Below are positions 1-11,888 of a DNA stretch of 64,000 nt, one piece after another. The stretch covers positions 41,674,203 to 41,738,202 of the forward strand of contig OX463779.1 in assembly GCA_949825025.1 (NCBI GenBank), given 5' to 3'. Position numbers and translations under genes: made by a program. The notes beneath the pieces were generated by a model. That model saw nothing but the letters and a program-made list of their open reading frames with translations, was not told where the DNA came from and made no database searches. How positions within the stretch are numbered: position 1 is the first letter of the stretch; each line of letters begins with the position of its first letter. Origin of the DNA: Siphlonurus alternatus. Its lineage: Eukaryota; Arthropoda; Insecta; Ephemeroptera; Siphlonuridae.

Positions 1-63
1 TCTTACGGGGAATGGTGATTAATAAGGCCGCAAAAGGAAATTTTCAGAGGCGACGACTGTACA
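1..63. mobile_element. Right end of a GTCGCC-type MITE (cut by window edge)
   Basis: The first 63 bases match the right half of the elements at 51603-51725 and 53462-53582, ending in GAGGCGACGACTGTACA. The left half lies outside the window. Confidence 0.7.
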
Positions 64-1307
64 TTGGACACAAGGTAATTGGGTGAAGAAAGTGTACGCA
101 GGGCAGGGTTTACGAACAGGCCTCATGTAAACAATTACACAAGATTTATGAAGAAAATATAACGAAAAAAAAGCTCTGTTTATTAATGTAATATTATAAT
201 ATTTTAACATTAATTAATGCAACAAAACATTTCACTCTCGAATTCACTGAAATGCTAAAATTTATAAAGAAAAAGTATTTTTTCCTTTTTACCAACCTTT
301 CTACATCTTGATGATTTTTTTTTAATTAATTTTTTATGATTTAACTTAAAAATCTCTCCCTCCTATTAGAGTTTTTTTTCTGATTTTGAACCAATAAGAA
401 ATTAATAAATAAGCCACCAAAACCTTGCTCCAAAACACAGCCCTTTCATTTTTGTTTTTTTTTTTGTATTACATGCATGGGTTTTGATATTTTTATATCG
501 CACATCGGAAAAATAATTCACCTTATTCATATAAAATGTCTTAACTCTGCACGGCTGCACGAAATATATTAAATTTACGTACCATAATACTATTTGTAGA
601 AAGAAAAACAAAGAAGAACATTGATTAATATATATATAAAAATCGTTTTTGTAAGTTTTAAACTTTTTAATCAAATTAATGGTAAAGTTAATCAATTAAA
701 AACGTTTTAAGATATACTTCAAAATTACCTCATATAGAATTCCGTTAATTGAAACGTACCCGGGAGGTATTAATTATAATACCACGGCACTGAGGTTTGC
801 GTTTTTGCTGCTTGATTAACCTTGCTAAGAATATCGTATATGATGTTTGTTGTTTATCTTGAGTAAGTTGAGAAGTTTGACTCTTTCAATGACATTTCAG
901 ACAGGAAAATTTACAATAAATTCCCTTCGGCACAACATGATTATGTTTTGATAACGTTAATTAGTAATTACATAAATTTATCATATTTAAATAACATGCA
1001 TAAGAAGGTAAAATTAAGTGTAAATTAATTCCGCTAATACAAAATGATATTGTAATTATATAATATAAATATGTTATTGATATCATTCGAAAGATACGCA
1101 TAATAATTATACAGATTAATTAATTAAAAGGCGAGTGGATTTCATGACATTCGTGATCTCGGTTTTAGTTCTTGCATGGGTGTATGGCTATATAATTACG
1201 GCCTATTCTCAAAAACGGACCAAGAAGAAGAATATAATATTATACTGATTTGTTGATTTCTGATTGCATATACGCACCGTGAGATAACACGAACTTTATT
1301 ATACCAC
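64..1307. other. Gene-free AT-rich DNA
   Basis: No conserved frame, RNA gene or paired repeat seen. Short minus-strand frames lack recognisable content. Confidence 0.6.
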
Positions 1308-1315
1308 TGTCTGAC

Positions 1316-1339
1316 CAGGGGCGGATCCAGTCCGCGGCT

Positions 1340-1372
<33 letters not shown>

Positions 1373-1484
1373 CGGTGTCCTATCCCGCAATGTTAAAATT
1401 TGGGGTGGGAGGGGGGCGATGGGGGGGGTAACACCTTCAATGTATTTTGGGACCTTTTGGAAGGGGCGATCGCCCCCATCGCCC

Positions 1485-1517
<33 letters not shown>

Positions 1518-1528
1518 ATCCGCGCCTG
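1316..1528. mobile_element. hAT-type MITE with long G and C tracts
   Basis: Ends are CAGGGGCGGATCCAG and its near complement CGGATCCGCGCCTG. An exact 8-bp duplication TGTCTGAC flanks it (1308-1315, 1529-1536). The interior has G32 (1341-1372) and C30 (1486-1515) plus a segment shared with the element at 57895-58024. CAGGGG ends and 8-bp duplications are typical of hAT elements. Confidence 0.92.
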
Positions 1529-1536
1529 TGTCTGAC

Positions 1537-2139
1537 TTGCTAAAACTGTAGCTCCAGAAGAAAAAGAGATGCAGATTTGAATATTCAGGGCATAGTTTTC
1601 TATAATTCAGGAAGTAATATAAGTACGCTATATGTTTAGGGGAATTAAGAATAGACATCCCACGTCAATTTCAAGTTCACCACTTTGCGTGACATTGCTC
1701 CTAACATGCAGAAGTAAAATTCATGGTGTTTCAAGGTATACCTTTCATGCGTAAACGATCGATATATATAATTAAATTCAATTCTATATCGTGCGTGAGA
1801 AAGAAAAAGACAAGTATTGAACGGTATATATTAGCGAATAAAAAAAAAAAAAAGTTGAAAAAAGAACGATGCGAGAGTGTGACAAATAAATCGAACGTGA
1901 ATTTCTCAGTCAGCAGTTCACTTGTCGGCTTGAATAGCCGCAATAACAAAATCGACCCACTCACACAATGTATGATGCGCAAACTGCCGTCCCATTGTAA
2001 TGTGCACGTGAAATGATTTCACTTGCAGTACAAATCACGATGATTGGAAAGGTATTTTCATCTCGTGGAAGTTCAAATCAATAACAGTATATATATATAT
2101 ATATATAATATATATAAAACTTACCACGCCCTTTTTAAC
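1537..2139. other. Gene-free DNA
   Basis: Overlapping Lys/Ile-rich frames on both strands look like AT-rich noise. A (TA)n run precedes the giant foldback. Confidence 0.6.
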
Positions 2140-4119
2140 CTTAAAGGGGGTGTGACTTTTCAAAATTAAAAATTCACCAAAAAATCTTCTTTCCAAAAAT
2201 GTAAATTTCACTTTCCTCCGACTCCCCGTTCCTTCCATACCGCCCGGTCAAAAGTCTACTATGACGTCACATTACTTAAGGTCGCGCGCAAGAAAGCAAG
2301 CAAGCAAGTGGCGGCGAGCGCTAAAATCCACGTTTTCGCGTCTTTAAGCCCGCCTAGCAGCCGACAGCAAAGAGATAAAAATTATCCGCCACGGGATAAT
2401 TTTATCTAAAGAACATTCTGCGTTTGTATCCGCTTTCGGCATTTCTTCATTTTAATTAGGAAATTAAATATCACGATGCAAACTCAAATTTTTTACAGAT
2501 TTCTTTTGTCAACTGACTTCAAACACATAAAATATTTTATCAAGCATCTAATAACTTTATTGTAGACACACGTATTGGATTGACATATTATATATGTACA
2601 GTACATACGATTTATATTATATAATGTATATGGTATTTCAACAGTATTTTAATTACCTATGATTTTAGCCGCAGCCTCACATTATATAATTATAAAATCA
2701 CGGCAAACACGCAACTAAAACTTTTATCATTTTGTGCATGATCGCTATTTAATTACTTTCTTCGACGTTTGCATTTAAGTTATATAAATATGCAGCATAT
2801 ATAGTGATTATTCGATATTACCATTAATAATTATTAATACAATATATATTTTAAATTATTATATTTAGTCTAGCATACATATAAGGCACTTATAAGGCCT
2901 TATATATAAGGCATATATCTTTTATTGCACTCATTATACGCTTGCTATTATGCATATACGGAAATTTATAAATAATTATGTGATTCAATTAACTAAAGGT
3001 GCAGTGATAACAATCTGAGAGATAACGTGGAGGAGGCGAAGTTATTGAATGCTGATGCAAAACAAATTTTTACAAAACTGAACTGAAGAAATCTCCCTAC
3101 ATTCTTGCTCCCTTATGTGTGCGGCCGGAACTGTCCGCTGACACTGAAAGCCAGAGTAAGCCCACGTGTCTATAAAGAAACAAAACTTTGCAATTATAAA
3201 TAATTATATATTTTTGCCTCAAAATCGAATTAAAAATTTGTTCATTATTTTTATTTATAATAATATGTAAAATCTAATATCATTGAACCGATTGAACGTA
3301 CAGTACTATACTATATATTATATATTTATATAGTCTACGACTAAATAACAGTTAACATTATAATATAGTAATACTATACAAATACTATATTATTTAATAT
3401 TAATTGTTATTTAGACGAAATATAATATAGTATAGTACTGTACGTTCAATCGGTTCAATGATGTTAGATTTTACATATTATTATAAATACAAAAAATGAA
3501 CAAATTTTTAATTCGATTTTGAGGCAAAAATATATAATTATTCATAATTGCAAAGTTTTGTTTCTTTATAGACACGTGGGCTTACTCTGGCTTTCAGTGT
3601 CAGCGGACAGTTCCGGCCGCACACATAAGGGAGCAAGAATGTAGGGAGATTTTTTCAGTTCAGTGTTGTGAAAATTTGTTTCGCATCAGCATTCAATACC
3701 GTCGCCTCCAAGTACTTGGAGTTGCACGTTGTCTCTGAGATTGTTATCACTGCACTTTTAGTTAATTAAATCACATAATTTTTTTATAAATTTCCGTATA
3801 TGCATAATAGCAAGCGTAATGAGTTCAAGAAAATATATAAAGCCTTATATGTTTGAACCAACTTGCAGCGCAGATGATCCCCGTCGATTGAATCGCGGTA
3901 AATATTCTGGTGCCTGAGTCTGCTCTGCTGTGCTAGAATTACGCTGGAATTACGTACTAGAATTAAATTACAGAAACCCTAATATTATTAGTATTCTTAC
4001 TTTGAGCTCTGAATATAAATAAAGCTTTTATGTTATATTATTTTAACTCAAAGGGAAACAAAGTTTCCATCTATACATTTGGACCGGGAACACCTTTATA
4101 TATTATATATAAATACATG

Positions 4120-4152
<33 letters not shown>

Positions 4153-5012
4153 TACAATGACACTGACTATTAACAAAAAGAATTAAAAGCAGAACTGGTA
4201 CGTGTGATAAATTATGCATGGGGCAGCCTCTAAGTTGAAGATTAATTATAATTATTAATAATTATTTCGTGATTATTATAAAAAATATAATAATTTAAAG
4301 TATATTGTATTAATAATTAATAATGGTAATATCGAATAATTACTATATGCTGCATATTTATATAACTTAAATGCAAACTTCGAAGAAAGTAATTAAATAG
4401 CGATAATGCACAAAATGATAACAGTTTTAGTTGCGTGTTTGCCGTGATTTTATAATTATATAATGTAAGATGTAAGGCTGCGGCTAAAATCATAGGTAAT
4501 TAAAATACTGTTGAAATACCATATACATTATATAATATAAATCGTATGTACTGTACATATATAATATGTCAATCCAATACGTGTGTCTACAATAAAGTTA
4601 TTAGATGCTTGATAAAATATTTTATGTGTTTGAAGTCAGTTGACAAAAGAAATCTGTAAAAAATTTGAGTTTGCATCGTGATATTTAATTTCCTAATTAA
4701 AATGAAGAAATGCCGAAAGCGGATACAAACGCAGAATGTTCTTTAGATAAAATTATCCCGTGGCGGATAATTTTTATCTCTTTGCTGTCGGCTGCTAGGC
4801 GGGCTTAAAGACGCGAAAACGTGGATTTTAGCGCTCGCCGCCACTCGCTTGCTTGCTTTCTTGCGCGCGACCTTAAGTAATGTGACGTCATAGTAGACTT
4901 TTGACCGGGCGGTATGGAAGGAACGGGGAGTCGGAGGAAAGTGAAATTTACATTTTTGGAAAGAAGATTTTTTTGTGAATTTTTAATTTTGAAAAGTCAC
5001 ACCCCCTTTAAA
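2140..5012. mobile_element. Giant (2.9 kb) non-coding foldback element
   Basis: The left arm (about 2140-3370) and right arm (about 3375-5012) are inverted copies with a few percent divergence. The centre is an AT-rich loop near 3370. Ends read TTAAAGGGGGTGTGACTTTT and its complement. The right arm has about 410 bp with no counterpart (about 3851-4283). Each arm contains TGACGTCA (2262-2269, 4883-4890) and a GC-rich block with repeated GCAAGCAA. No open frame over 60 codons occurs inside. It could be a foldback or MULE-like non-autonomous transposon. Confidence 0.8.
3851..4283. other. Unpaired segment in the right arm of the giant foldback
   Basis: This stretch has no partner in the left arm, where a short run of AAGGC repeats (about 2880-2925) stands instead. 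It is either an insertion in the right arm or sequence lost from the left. It includes a (TA)n run at about 4120-4151. I see no terminal repeats or coding potential. Confidence 0.55.
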
Positions 5013-5212
5013 GGTGTTCACATGAAGTGGGCGGAGTAGGTTCTACTTTTTATTATACTCCATAGACGTTTTAGCAATATATTTTATAATAAATCATTAA
5101 TATAATATTTTATGTACACGGATTTTGAACCCAGATCTAGGATACTGATGGACCCAAGCTACGTTACATTACACTAACCCGAACTAGCAAAGATGAAATT
5201 TCTGGGGCCTTT

Positions 5213-5409
5213 TTCTATATCGTCTCCGTCCGGAATAATGAGCTATCTGCTACGTACTTCAGGCATTTATGAATTGTAAATAGATAATATAACATAAAAC
5301 ATAAAACTCATCGTTATTATACGCTCACCTGAAATAGTAAAAAGCTCATTATTGCAATAAGATCGTAGTAGGCAGATAGCTCATTATTCCGGACGAGGGA
5401 CGATATATA
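5213..5409. mobile_element. Palindromic MITE (CCGGAATAATGAGC type)
   Basis: Inverted arms CGTCCGGAATAATGAGCTAT and complement lie about 140 bp apart, with an outer pair TATATCGTC/GACGATATA. It ends 12 bp before a SINE. No target duplication was fixed. Confidence 0.7.
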
Positions 5410-5421
5410 GCAATTCATCAC

Positions 5422-5611
5422 AGAATTCGCCTAGTTGTGACTGAGGTAGTCATGTAAACCTTAGTCAGAAAGGTCGGCAATTCATGGAGGATACCATCAA
5501 TCACCTTCAGATGTTCTTTTAGCAACCGCTACTTGTAAAAAGTTTGGTGGTGCCTGGGATCGAACTCACGACCATCCAATTAAAGAGTCGGAAACGCATA
5601 CCACTGCGTCA
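5422..5611 (-). repeat. SINE, tRNA-type head, copy 1
   Basis: Read on the minus strand, the head (5611 to about 5540) has an A-box-like GCAGTGGTATGCG and a B box GAGTTCGATCC, as in a tRNA gene. The body follows, then the shared tail with the hairpin CTGACT-AAGG...CTCAGTCACAACTAGGCG. Closely related copies are at 9922-10156 and 25830-26072. Confidence 0.8.
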
Positions 5612-6189
5612 AGTGTTTGTCATTTTATATGCTGAGAAATCACAAGTAATTAAATTAATAAAATCTCGTCGTGTAGATAGAACGCTTTATAAAATGTTCT
5701 TTAATAAATTGTTTCTACAAAAAATCTATACAGTGGATTCGAAAACCGGTTCCGTTATACAAGTGACATTTTAGACTTACGAAAGAAAAAGTTATACCAC
5801 TGTATGTTGGATAGTTTTATATATAAAATGACATAAGCAGGCTTTAAACTAAACTATTAAACGGATATCAAACTTTTTGATGAAAAATAATAGTAAAAAG
5901 TTATTATGTCATTTATAAAGCTTTATTATAGACTAAAAAAGAAAAAGTATTAATGGACAACAAAAGATGGTTCTAAAAAAACCCAAACAGTTGCCACAAT
6001 CAGTTGGACATCTACAGACTTTGCGCTACTCGCGCGAGGGCGAAGTTACAATCGATTCAAGAAAGGGATGACTTTTGTATAATGTTACAATTAAAAAAAA
6101 AAGTTTGGATATGCATGGGTGGGTCAGATTTTGCATTTATTTGGGGAACTCAAGGAAGGGAGTGGTCCAATTAAGTATATAACACGCCG

Positions 6190-6330
6190 CGTCATTGTTA
6201 CGTCCTCAGTCATTGGTATACAGCTTGTAACAAAGAACCTCACTGGTTGAACACGAACCGAAGTACTCCCGAACATACACGACCAAAACCGAGTTGAATA
6301 TGATAGCCAGCGTAGCTGTCATTGGCTTAA
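6190..6330. repeat. Dispersed repeat related to 58028-58175
   Basis: Shared blocks in the same order include GTAACGTC/GTTACGTC-CTCAGTCAT and AAAACC-AGTTGAATATGA. The other copy is the interior of a TA-flanked MITE, so this is probably a decayed relative whose ends I could not place. Confidence 0.45.
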
Positions 6331-6631
6331 CATGAAACTATAACGAGACAGTCACACTGCACGACACATTGCAGAACGTTTTTCCTCAACTGCAAGGTGC
6401 AGGGTCGGACTGGAACGAAATGACCAGGCGGTCAGGCGCATTGCAGAGGCATGGTAATGGACAAACTATTCATTAATGGAGCCTGATGGGGAAGGAATAT
6501 ATAGAAAGGGAGCCCGGTCCTTATTTTCAAATCAAATTTTTATTTTATTTTTTATTTTGTTTACATTATACCACTATTTTTCTTGGAGCTCGAGCCGGGA
6601 TAATGGATAAAGTATAAGGGAGGGAAAGGAT

Positions 6632-6942
6632 AGTGATCACGGCCTGTTACACATCCCATGTAGCAATCGTTGAGGTGAGACTGAGGGAATCGTGGAAAAC
6701 CTCAGTCAGGTCGGACGCTTCTACTTTTTATCAAAGGACCAAAGTGTGATGTCTAAAGCCTGGAGAACCACACACAAATGCATCACTGCACTGGGTGGAA
6801 AGCGAGATGAATTTACTCCAGGAAGGGAGCTTCGTGATTTTTATTTGAAACGGTCACTCATCCAAGTACTATAACCACGCTCAACGTAGCTTGACTACGG
6901 TGATCTAACGAGAATTGGTCAATGCACTACGCCACGCTCAAC
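6632..6942 (-). repeat. SINE, 5S-rRNA-type head, copy 1
   Basis: On the minus strand the head (about 6942-6850) reads TCTCGTTAGATCACCGTAGTCAAGC, then AGTACTTGGATGAGTGACC, the order and wording of the internal promoter region of 5S rRNA. Then come a body with CTGGAGTAAATTCATCTCGC and the same CTGAGGTTTTCCACGATTCC-type tail as in the tRNA-headed copies. Minus orientation. Confidence 0.82.
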
Positions 6943-7812
6943 CTCAATTATATATAATACAATTGCCACCGCCGTCAAGAGTAATATGAAGCTTAATTAG
7001 AAGCCTCTTTGTACTGCGACGGTGCATGTAAATATAAACATTGTTCACACCGCTTCACTCTTACTGCACACATTGCGATGCAGCAAGCGATGAGTCAACG
7101 GTGTGTGAGCTCACACACTTACATTCATATAAATAGCTCACATAGTGTTAAGTTGATTGTCTACTGCAAGTAATGAGCCGTGGTAGCTGCTTGCTAAGCC
7201 AGAGAACGTATAATCCTGAAGGAAGAAATGCAGCTAGCTTGCCACTTGTCGAAACATCACAAATAGAATCCACTTCTTGTAGCTCTATCATTTTTAACTC
7301 GAGAAGACTTCACAACTCGAGAGGATGAGAAAGGGAAGAAGGATTACGGCGATTTAAAGAGCTTTCAAACTTTTTTTAAGGTTGACTTTTTTTTATTATC
7401 ATTGAATATTAGTTTAAACTCTTTCATTGAATAATCAAAATTAAAGTCAATTCCATAGTTCTCTTTTTTAACTATCCTATATAAAGCTGTAGTATCTGTA
7501 CCCGATCGATTTGAAATAAATGTCATATTTATAATGTTTCAAGAACTTATTTCTTCATCTCTTTGAGTTATATTGCTCATGTTAAATCTAATATTTTGGA
7601 AGGTGTTGCATCCCTCAGCCACCCCTCCCCTTCCTTTAATCCGCATCTGGATGCACTATTTCAGATGAAAAATATCGACATTATGTCTTATTAAGATGAA
7701 ATATTAAAAATACGTCTCCAAAATACATCCTCATTTGAAGCGATGATGGAATTAGGAGGTAAGAGACGTCCAATTAAGCTGCCCAAAGTCCAAAGTAGCT
7801 TTGAAGGTGCCA

Positions 7813-8090
7813 TGACCACGGCCTGTAGCGCGTCCCAGCATTTGCTGAGGTGAGACTGAGGGAACTGTGGAAAACCTCAGTCAGGACGAACACCTCTACT
7901 TTTATCACTGTACCAAAGCCTGGGGAACCACACACAAGTGCATCACTGAATTGCACTGCATGGGTGCATGGAAAGCGAGATGAATTTACCCCAGGAAGAA
8001 AACAACATAATTACTTGAAATTGGTCACCCATCCAAGTACCAACCACGCTCAAAGTTGCTTGACTTCGGTAATCTAACGAGAACCGGCAA
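7813..8090 (-). repeat. SINE, 5S-rRNA-type head, copy 2
   Basis: Closely matches 6632-6942. The head has TCTCGTTAGATTACCGAAGT, then GCGTGGTTGGTACTTGGATG and GGTGACC, which is 5S rRNA sequence. The tail ends ATGCTGGGACGCGCTACAGG and CCGTGGTCATGG. The short frames on both strands here are not genes. Confidence 0.85.
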
Positions 8091-9921
8091 AGGTTCAGGA
8101 TGAAAATTTTCAACTGGGGTATATTATTACTAATTACACAGTTCCTTTAAACGTTGATACTAAATTTTGTAATTAAAGTCATGCTATGTAATTATAAAAC
8201 GTAAAACATGGAATTAAACTCATTTAGTTTGGTTTAGTAAACTTTTTCTCCCCTACCCCACAAAAAAAAAAAGCAAATTAATTCGATAAAAAGGACGAGG
8301 GTAAAAACAGATTTTTTCGTTTTTATTTTATACTGAAGACATGCAACACTAAACTCGATAATCCCATTCTCTAATCAAGCAGTACGATACTAAAGAGGAA
8401 TGGGAAATATTTTAAATAAAACAGATACTGCATTAAAAAATTTATATATATATAAAAATTCTAACCCTGTAATAGCTCACAAATATTTCACATAATGTAT
8501 AACCATGAAATTAGTATCTCGAAGGTATAGATTTTTTTTTTTTTAATACGTTAAATATTTTGTATATACCCTTTAGCTACAAAAATATTATGACTGGGTG
8601 GTGGCATATGCCGCATGATGCAGTGGTGGTTTTGGTTGGTTCTAGTTATGTGCCCCGTAGCTCCAATTACCAGGTAATCTGGCGGGAAATGGAATCTCTT
8701 CGCGCGGAGGAGGATGCTGCGTTGCTTAGCAACCAAAAAAAAAAAAAAAACATATACCTTTTCTCCATCTCTCTCCCTTCTGTGGTGGGTTCTCCAACCA
8801 CCTTCAGTTGGTCTCCCTCTCACGCGACTGCTGCTTGCCAAGTACCGTAAACTACACCGCGGCATATCCACTTCGGGGAGATCTTGTAGCGCGCTCCTTC
8901 TCCCTCGCAACGTCGCCGTGTAGCTCACAAGTTGCGACAACCCTTGCACCCCCACACCTCCCTTCGACCTCCACTACTTCCTCACTTTTAAATGACCTGC
9001 TAGCAATGTAAGCCGTGAGCTGCTGACGACGCTTGCGAAGTTATAAATAACTTTTAATGAAATAAAATACCAGAAAACATATTTTATATAAAATACCTAA
9101 GTGTTAGTTTTTTTTATAAACATTGCACAAGTTTTTTTTTCTATGTATAAAAATTTGTACTAAAACTTAAGTAATTTTTTAATAAAGAAATACCATACAG
9201 AAATATTATATGGAAGCATATGAAGATTATGAAGCATGCAGCAACTATATTGTATATAATAAACTTGATGGAAAATATAAAGTTTTGAAAAAGAATGAGT
9301 ATAATTATTTTGAAAACTTAAATACAAGATATGAGATTTTTGTTTTGTTTTAGCCCATGCAGCTGGTATAATTAAAATGTTAAATCAAATGAATGGAGAA
9401 TATTTATTTTTTGCGTATTTTGTTATTATATACATATACGCGTATTACAAAACCTGCAGCATAGTCTGTTGTTTCAGAAAACGATGTTTTGTAAAATTAA
9501 ATGCAGCAGGTAATAATAGGTGTTGTTCCAGTTGTTCCAAGCATAAATAAATATTCATCATTTAGTACTGAGTCGTCTACTGATTTCGTTAACAAATTTA
9601 GGAACAGCTGTAACAGCACTAATTTTTACCACTGCCCCAATTTATGCTATATTTACTAGAAATGTCCGTAATTTATTGGTACATCACTGTGGTGTTAATA
9701 TAAAGTAATGTCGTATGACTCGCATATATATAATTTTTACTTTCGTATACAACTGAGCCATGACGAAAAGATAATTATAATATCATGAACTGAACCTACA
9801 CATATAATACAACGTCATATAGTTGTAACTGTTAGAAGTTGTAAGGCACGCCACTGGTCACAAAAGTAAAAGCTTTGACTTGTTTTCAATTTTTCTTATA
9901 AGATTTTTTAAAAACTTTTTC
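8091..9921. other. Gene-free DNA around a GC-richer island
   Basis: Apart from the island at 8560-9010 I see only a weak inverted pair (GTGTTGTTCCAGTTG near 9521 with its partial complement near 9603). Confidence 0.5.
8560..9010. promoter_or_regulatory. GC-richer island with an RFX X-box-like palindrome
   Basis: Contains GTTGCTTAGCAACC at 8721-8734, a full X-box-type palindrome, followed by A18 and a pyrimidine-rich block. Overlapping frames occur on both strands, but none resembles a known protein or keeps a consistent coding bias. The same palindrome occurs inside the MITE at 21187-21652, so it may come from a transposon. Confidence 0.25.
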
Positions 9922-10156
9922 TCAGCATTTACCTAGTTGTGACTGAGGGAACCATGGAAACTTCAGTGAAAATGGTAATGGCATGCAATTATTCAATTAT
10001 ACAATCAATTATTGAAGGATGCCATCAATCAACTCCCGGATGCACCTTCCGGATATTTTTAGCTATAGCTAACATCATGTGAAAAAATTCGGCGGTGCCT
10101 GGGATCGAACTCTCGACCCGATTACGAGTTGGATGCAAAAACCAATGCGACAAGGG
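9922..10156 (-). repeat. SINE, tRNA-type head, copy 2
   Basis: Same layout as 5422-5611: tRNA-like head (10156 to about 10090) with B box GAGTTCGATCC and an anticodon-arm-like CAACTCGTAATCGGG, then a body with AAAAATATCCGG, then the GGTTCCCTCAGTCACAACTA tail. Minus orientation. Confidence 0.8.
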
Positions 10157-10370
10157 CTTGTTATAATATAATAATAGAGGCTTCAAGTGTTCCCCGGCGG
10201 GAAAATTTTCTTCATAAGCCTCCATTTACAAAATTTGATTTTTTTTTCTCAGTAACTGTTAAAGCTATTAATTTGAAACCATCTCCTACCCCCCTATTTA
10301 GAGGGCTTCTGATCATGAATCAAGAACTTATTTTCCTCTAAAGAATTTATTTAATGCCAAAAAAGCGATT

Positions 10371-10405
<35 letters not shown>

Positions 10406-11568
10406 TAGGTTTGGATGAGACGGTGAGAACACCGCAAAATCAGCTGACTTAATTGAAGCCTCTATTATATTAGAAGATAACAAGTCACTGAATGAGCAAT
10501 TACACGTGCATATACCTGCAGGGCTGCAAGCTTAATCAACTGTAATTTTATTATAAGTGCAATATCCTGCATATAATATTCATATATAAAGATAATTTCA
10601 TTTCTAGTGCACTGTCTATATAGCAAAGAACACAGTGAACACACCTAATAACCTAATAACATTTGTTTTATTATCTTCTCTTCATTCGCCATCATGTTTG
10701 TTGTTTTTTTGTTTTTGTTTTTTTTTTTTTTTCCTTTCTTTTGTTATAACTACACTTTAGTACAGATAAGTATAGTCTCAATAACCTAACATATTTATGG
10801 ATATAATAAAACTCGCAATTTAATTAATGGTGGTATTTTTTTTTTCTTTTTGATAAAATAAAAGCATTAATTTCATTATTACTCAACTACATTGTTATAT
10901 TGTTACATTATATTTAATGAATAAGTACTCAAAGAAACTATAATACAAAAGCCTGTAAAGCAATAAGTTCACATAGTCTGTAGCATATATACCATTTAGA
11001 GCTATATAGAGCAGGCTCGGCAAAGTATCACATACTTAGAGGATTTATCGATATAATATTAAACATAACGAGGATACGGGAGGTTGGTGTTTTAATTTGA
11101 TAAAATAGGAAGCTGGCAATAAATCAAACGGCAGGAAAGTAATCTCCTAACGAGCTTTTGTACAGAAATATTACACCATTATCACGTTTAATTTTACCTG
11201 GTCTATATATATTGTACATCACATGCGTAGGTAATGCAATTTAAACCGCGCGGGGAGCTCATTTACATTAACATTATTGCAGTTACTATAACTCAATTAC
11301 ATTGTACTATAAACAGATTATATGTAATATTATTCATAAAATATATCACATAAGCGTCGTAAGTTGTGACAAGAGACATGTGGACAAAATCAGTGCTAAG
11401 CAATGTTAAACAGATAAGTTAGCAACAATTAAGTCAAATTTTTTATTACTTTGTTTAACCCCTAGTTTAGTGCCATGTTTAGTACTCGCTTTAATCCAGG
11501 ATAAAAATCGAGGCTAGAGTGCTTTTTAAATGTCTCCTTTAAATAAAACAAAAGATCTCGCCTGGAAG
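10157..11568. other. Gene-free AT-rich DNA
   Basis: Contains T28 at about 10375-10402 and other T-rich runs. No gene or bounded repeat found. Confidence 0.6.
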
Positions 11569-11888
11569 TTAGGCAACTTGTTTAGCATCCAAATTGAGCG
11601 GCTAGCAGGTCACATACCCAGCAGGGGCAAAGGAAGATACAAGTCTAGCTTTTTGTTTCGGCTTACGACTTTTAATAAGGTGCTCTGATTGGTCAATAAT
11701 TTGGGCCGATACCACTCCCACCTGCAGCCAGGATTAAAAATTTGCGACTCGTAGTTACGACTTGTGAATTGCGGCGCAAAACAAAAGCTTACCTTTATAA
11801 TAATTATATTCAAGATTTTAAGAGTATATCTTAATCTTGAATCACACATGGCATCATTCAAATTTGATGGTAAGCAAGTTGTCTAATT
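11569..11888. mobile_element. MITE-like element with CAACTTG inverted ends
   Basis: TTAGGCAACTTGTTTAGCATCCAAATT on the left is matched by its complement at about 11854-11888. The 320-bp interior has CCAGGATTAAAAATTTGCGA and no convincing frame. The target duplication is not clear. Confidence 0.55.

Noticed and set aside
1196..1658. Frames with proline or glycine runs
   Set aside because: They come from the G32 and C30 tracts of the hAT MITE.
2140..5012. Assembly artefact explanation for the giant palindrome
   Set aside because: The arms differ by scattered substitutions and a 410-bp length difference, which a simple chimeric read or collapsed hairpin would not give. Not fully excluded.
7774..8077. 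Frames on both strands
   Set aside because: They overlap the 5S-headed SINE completely.
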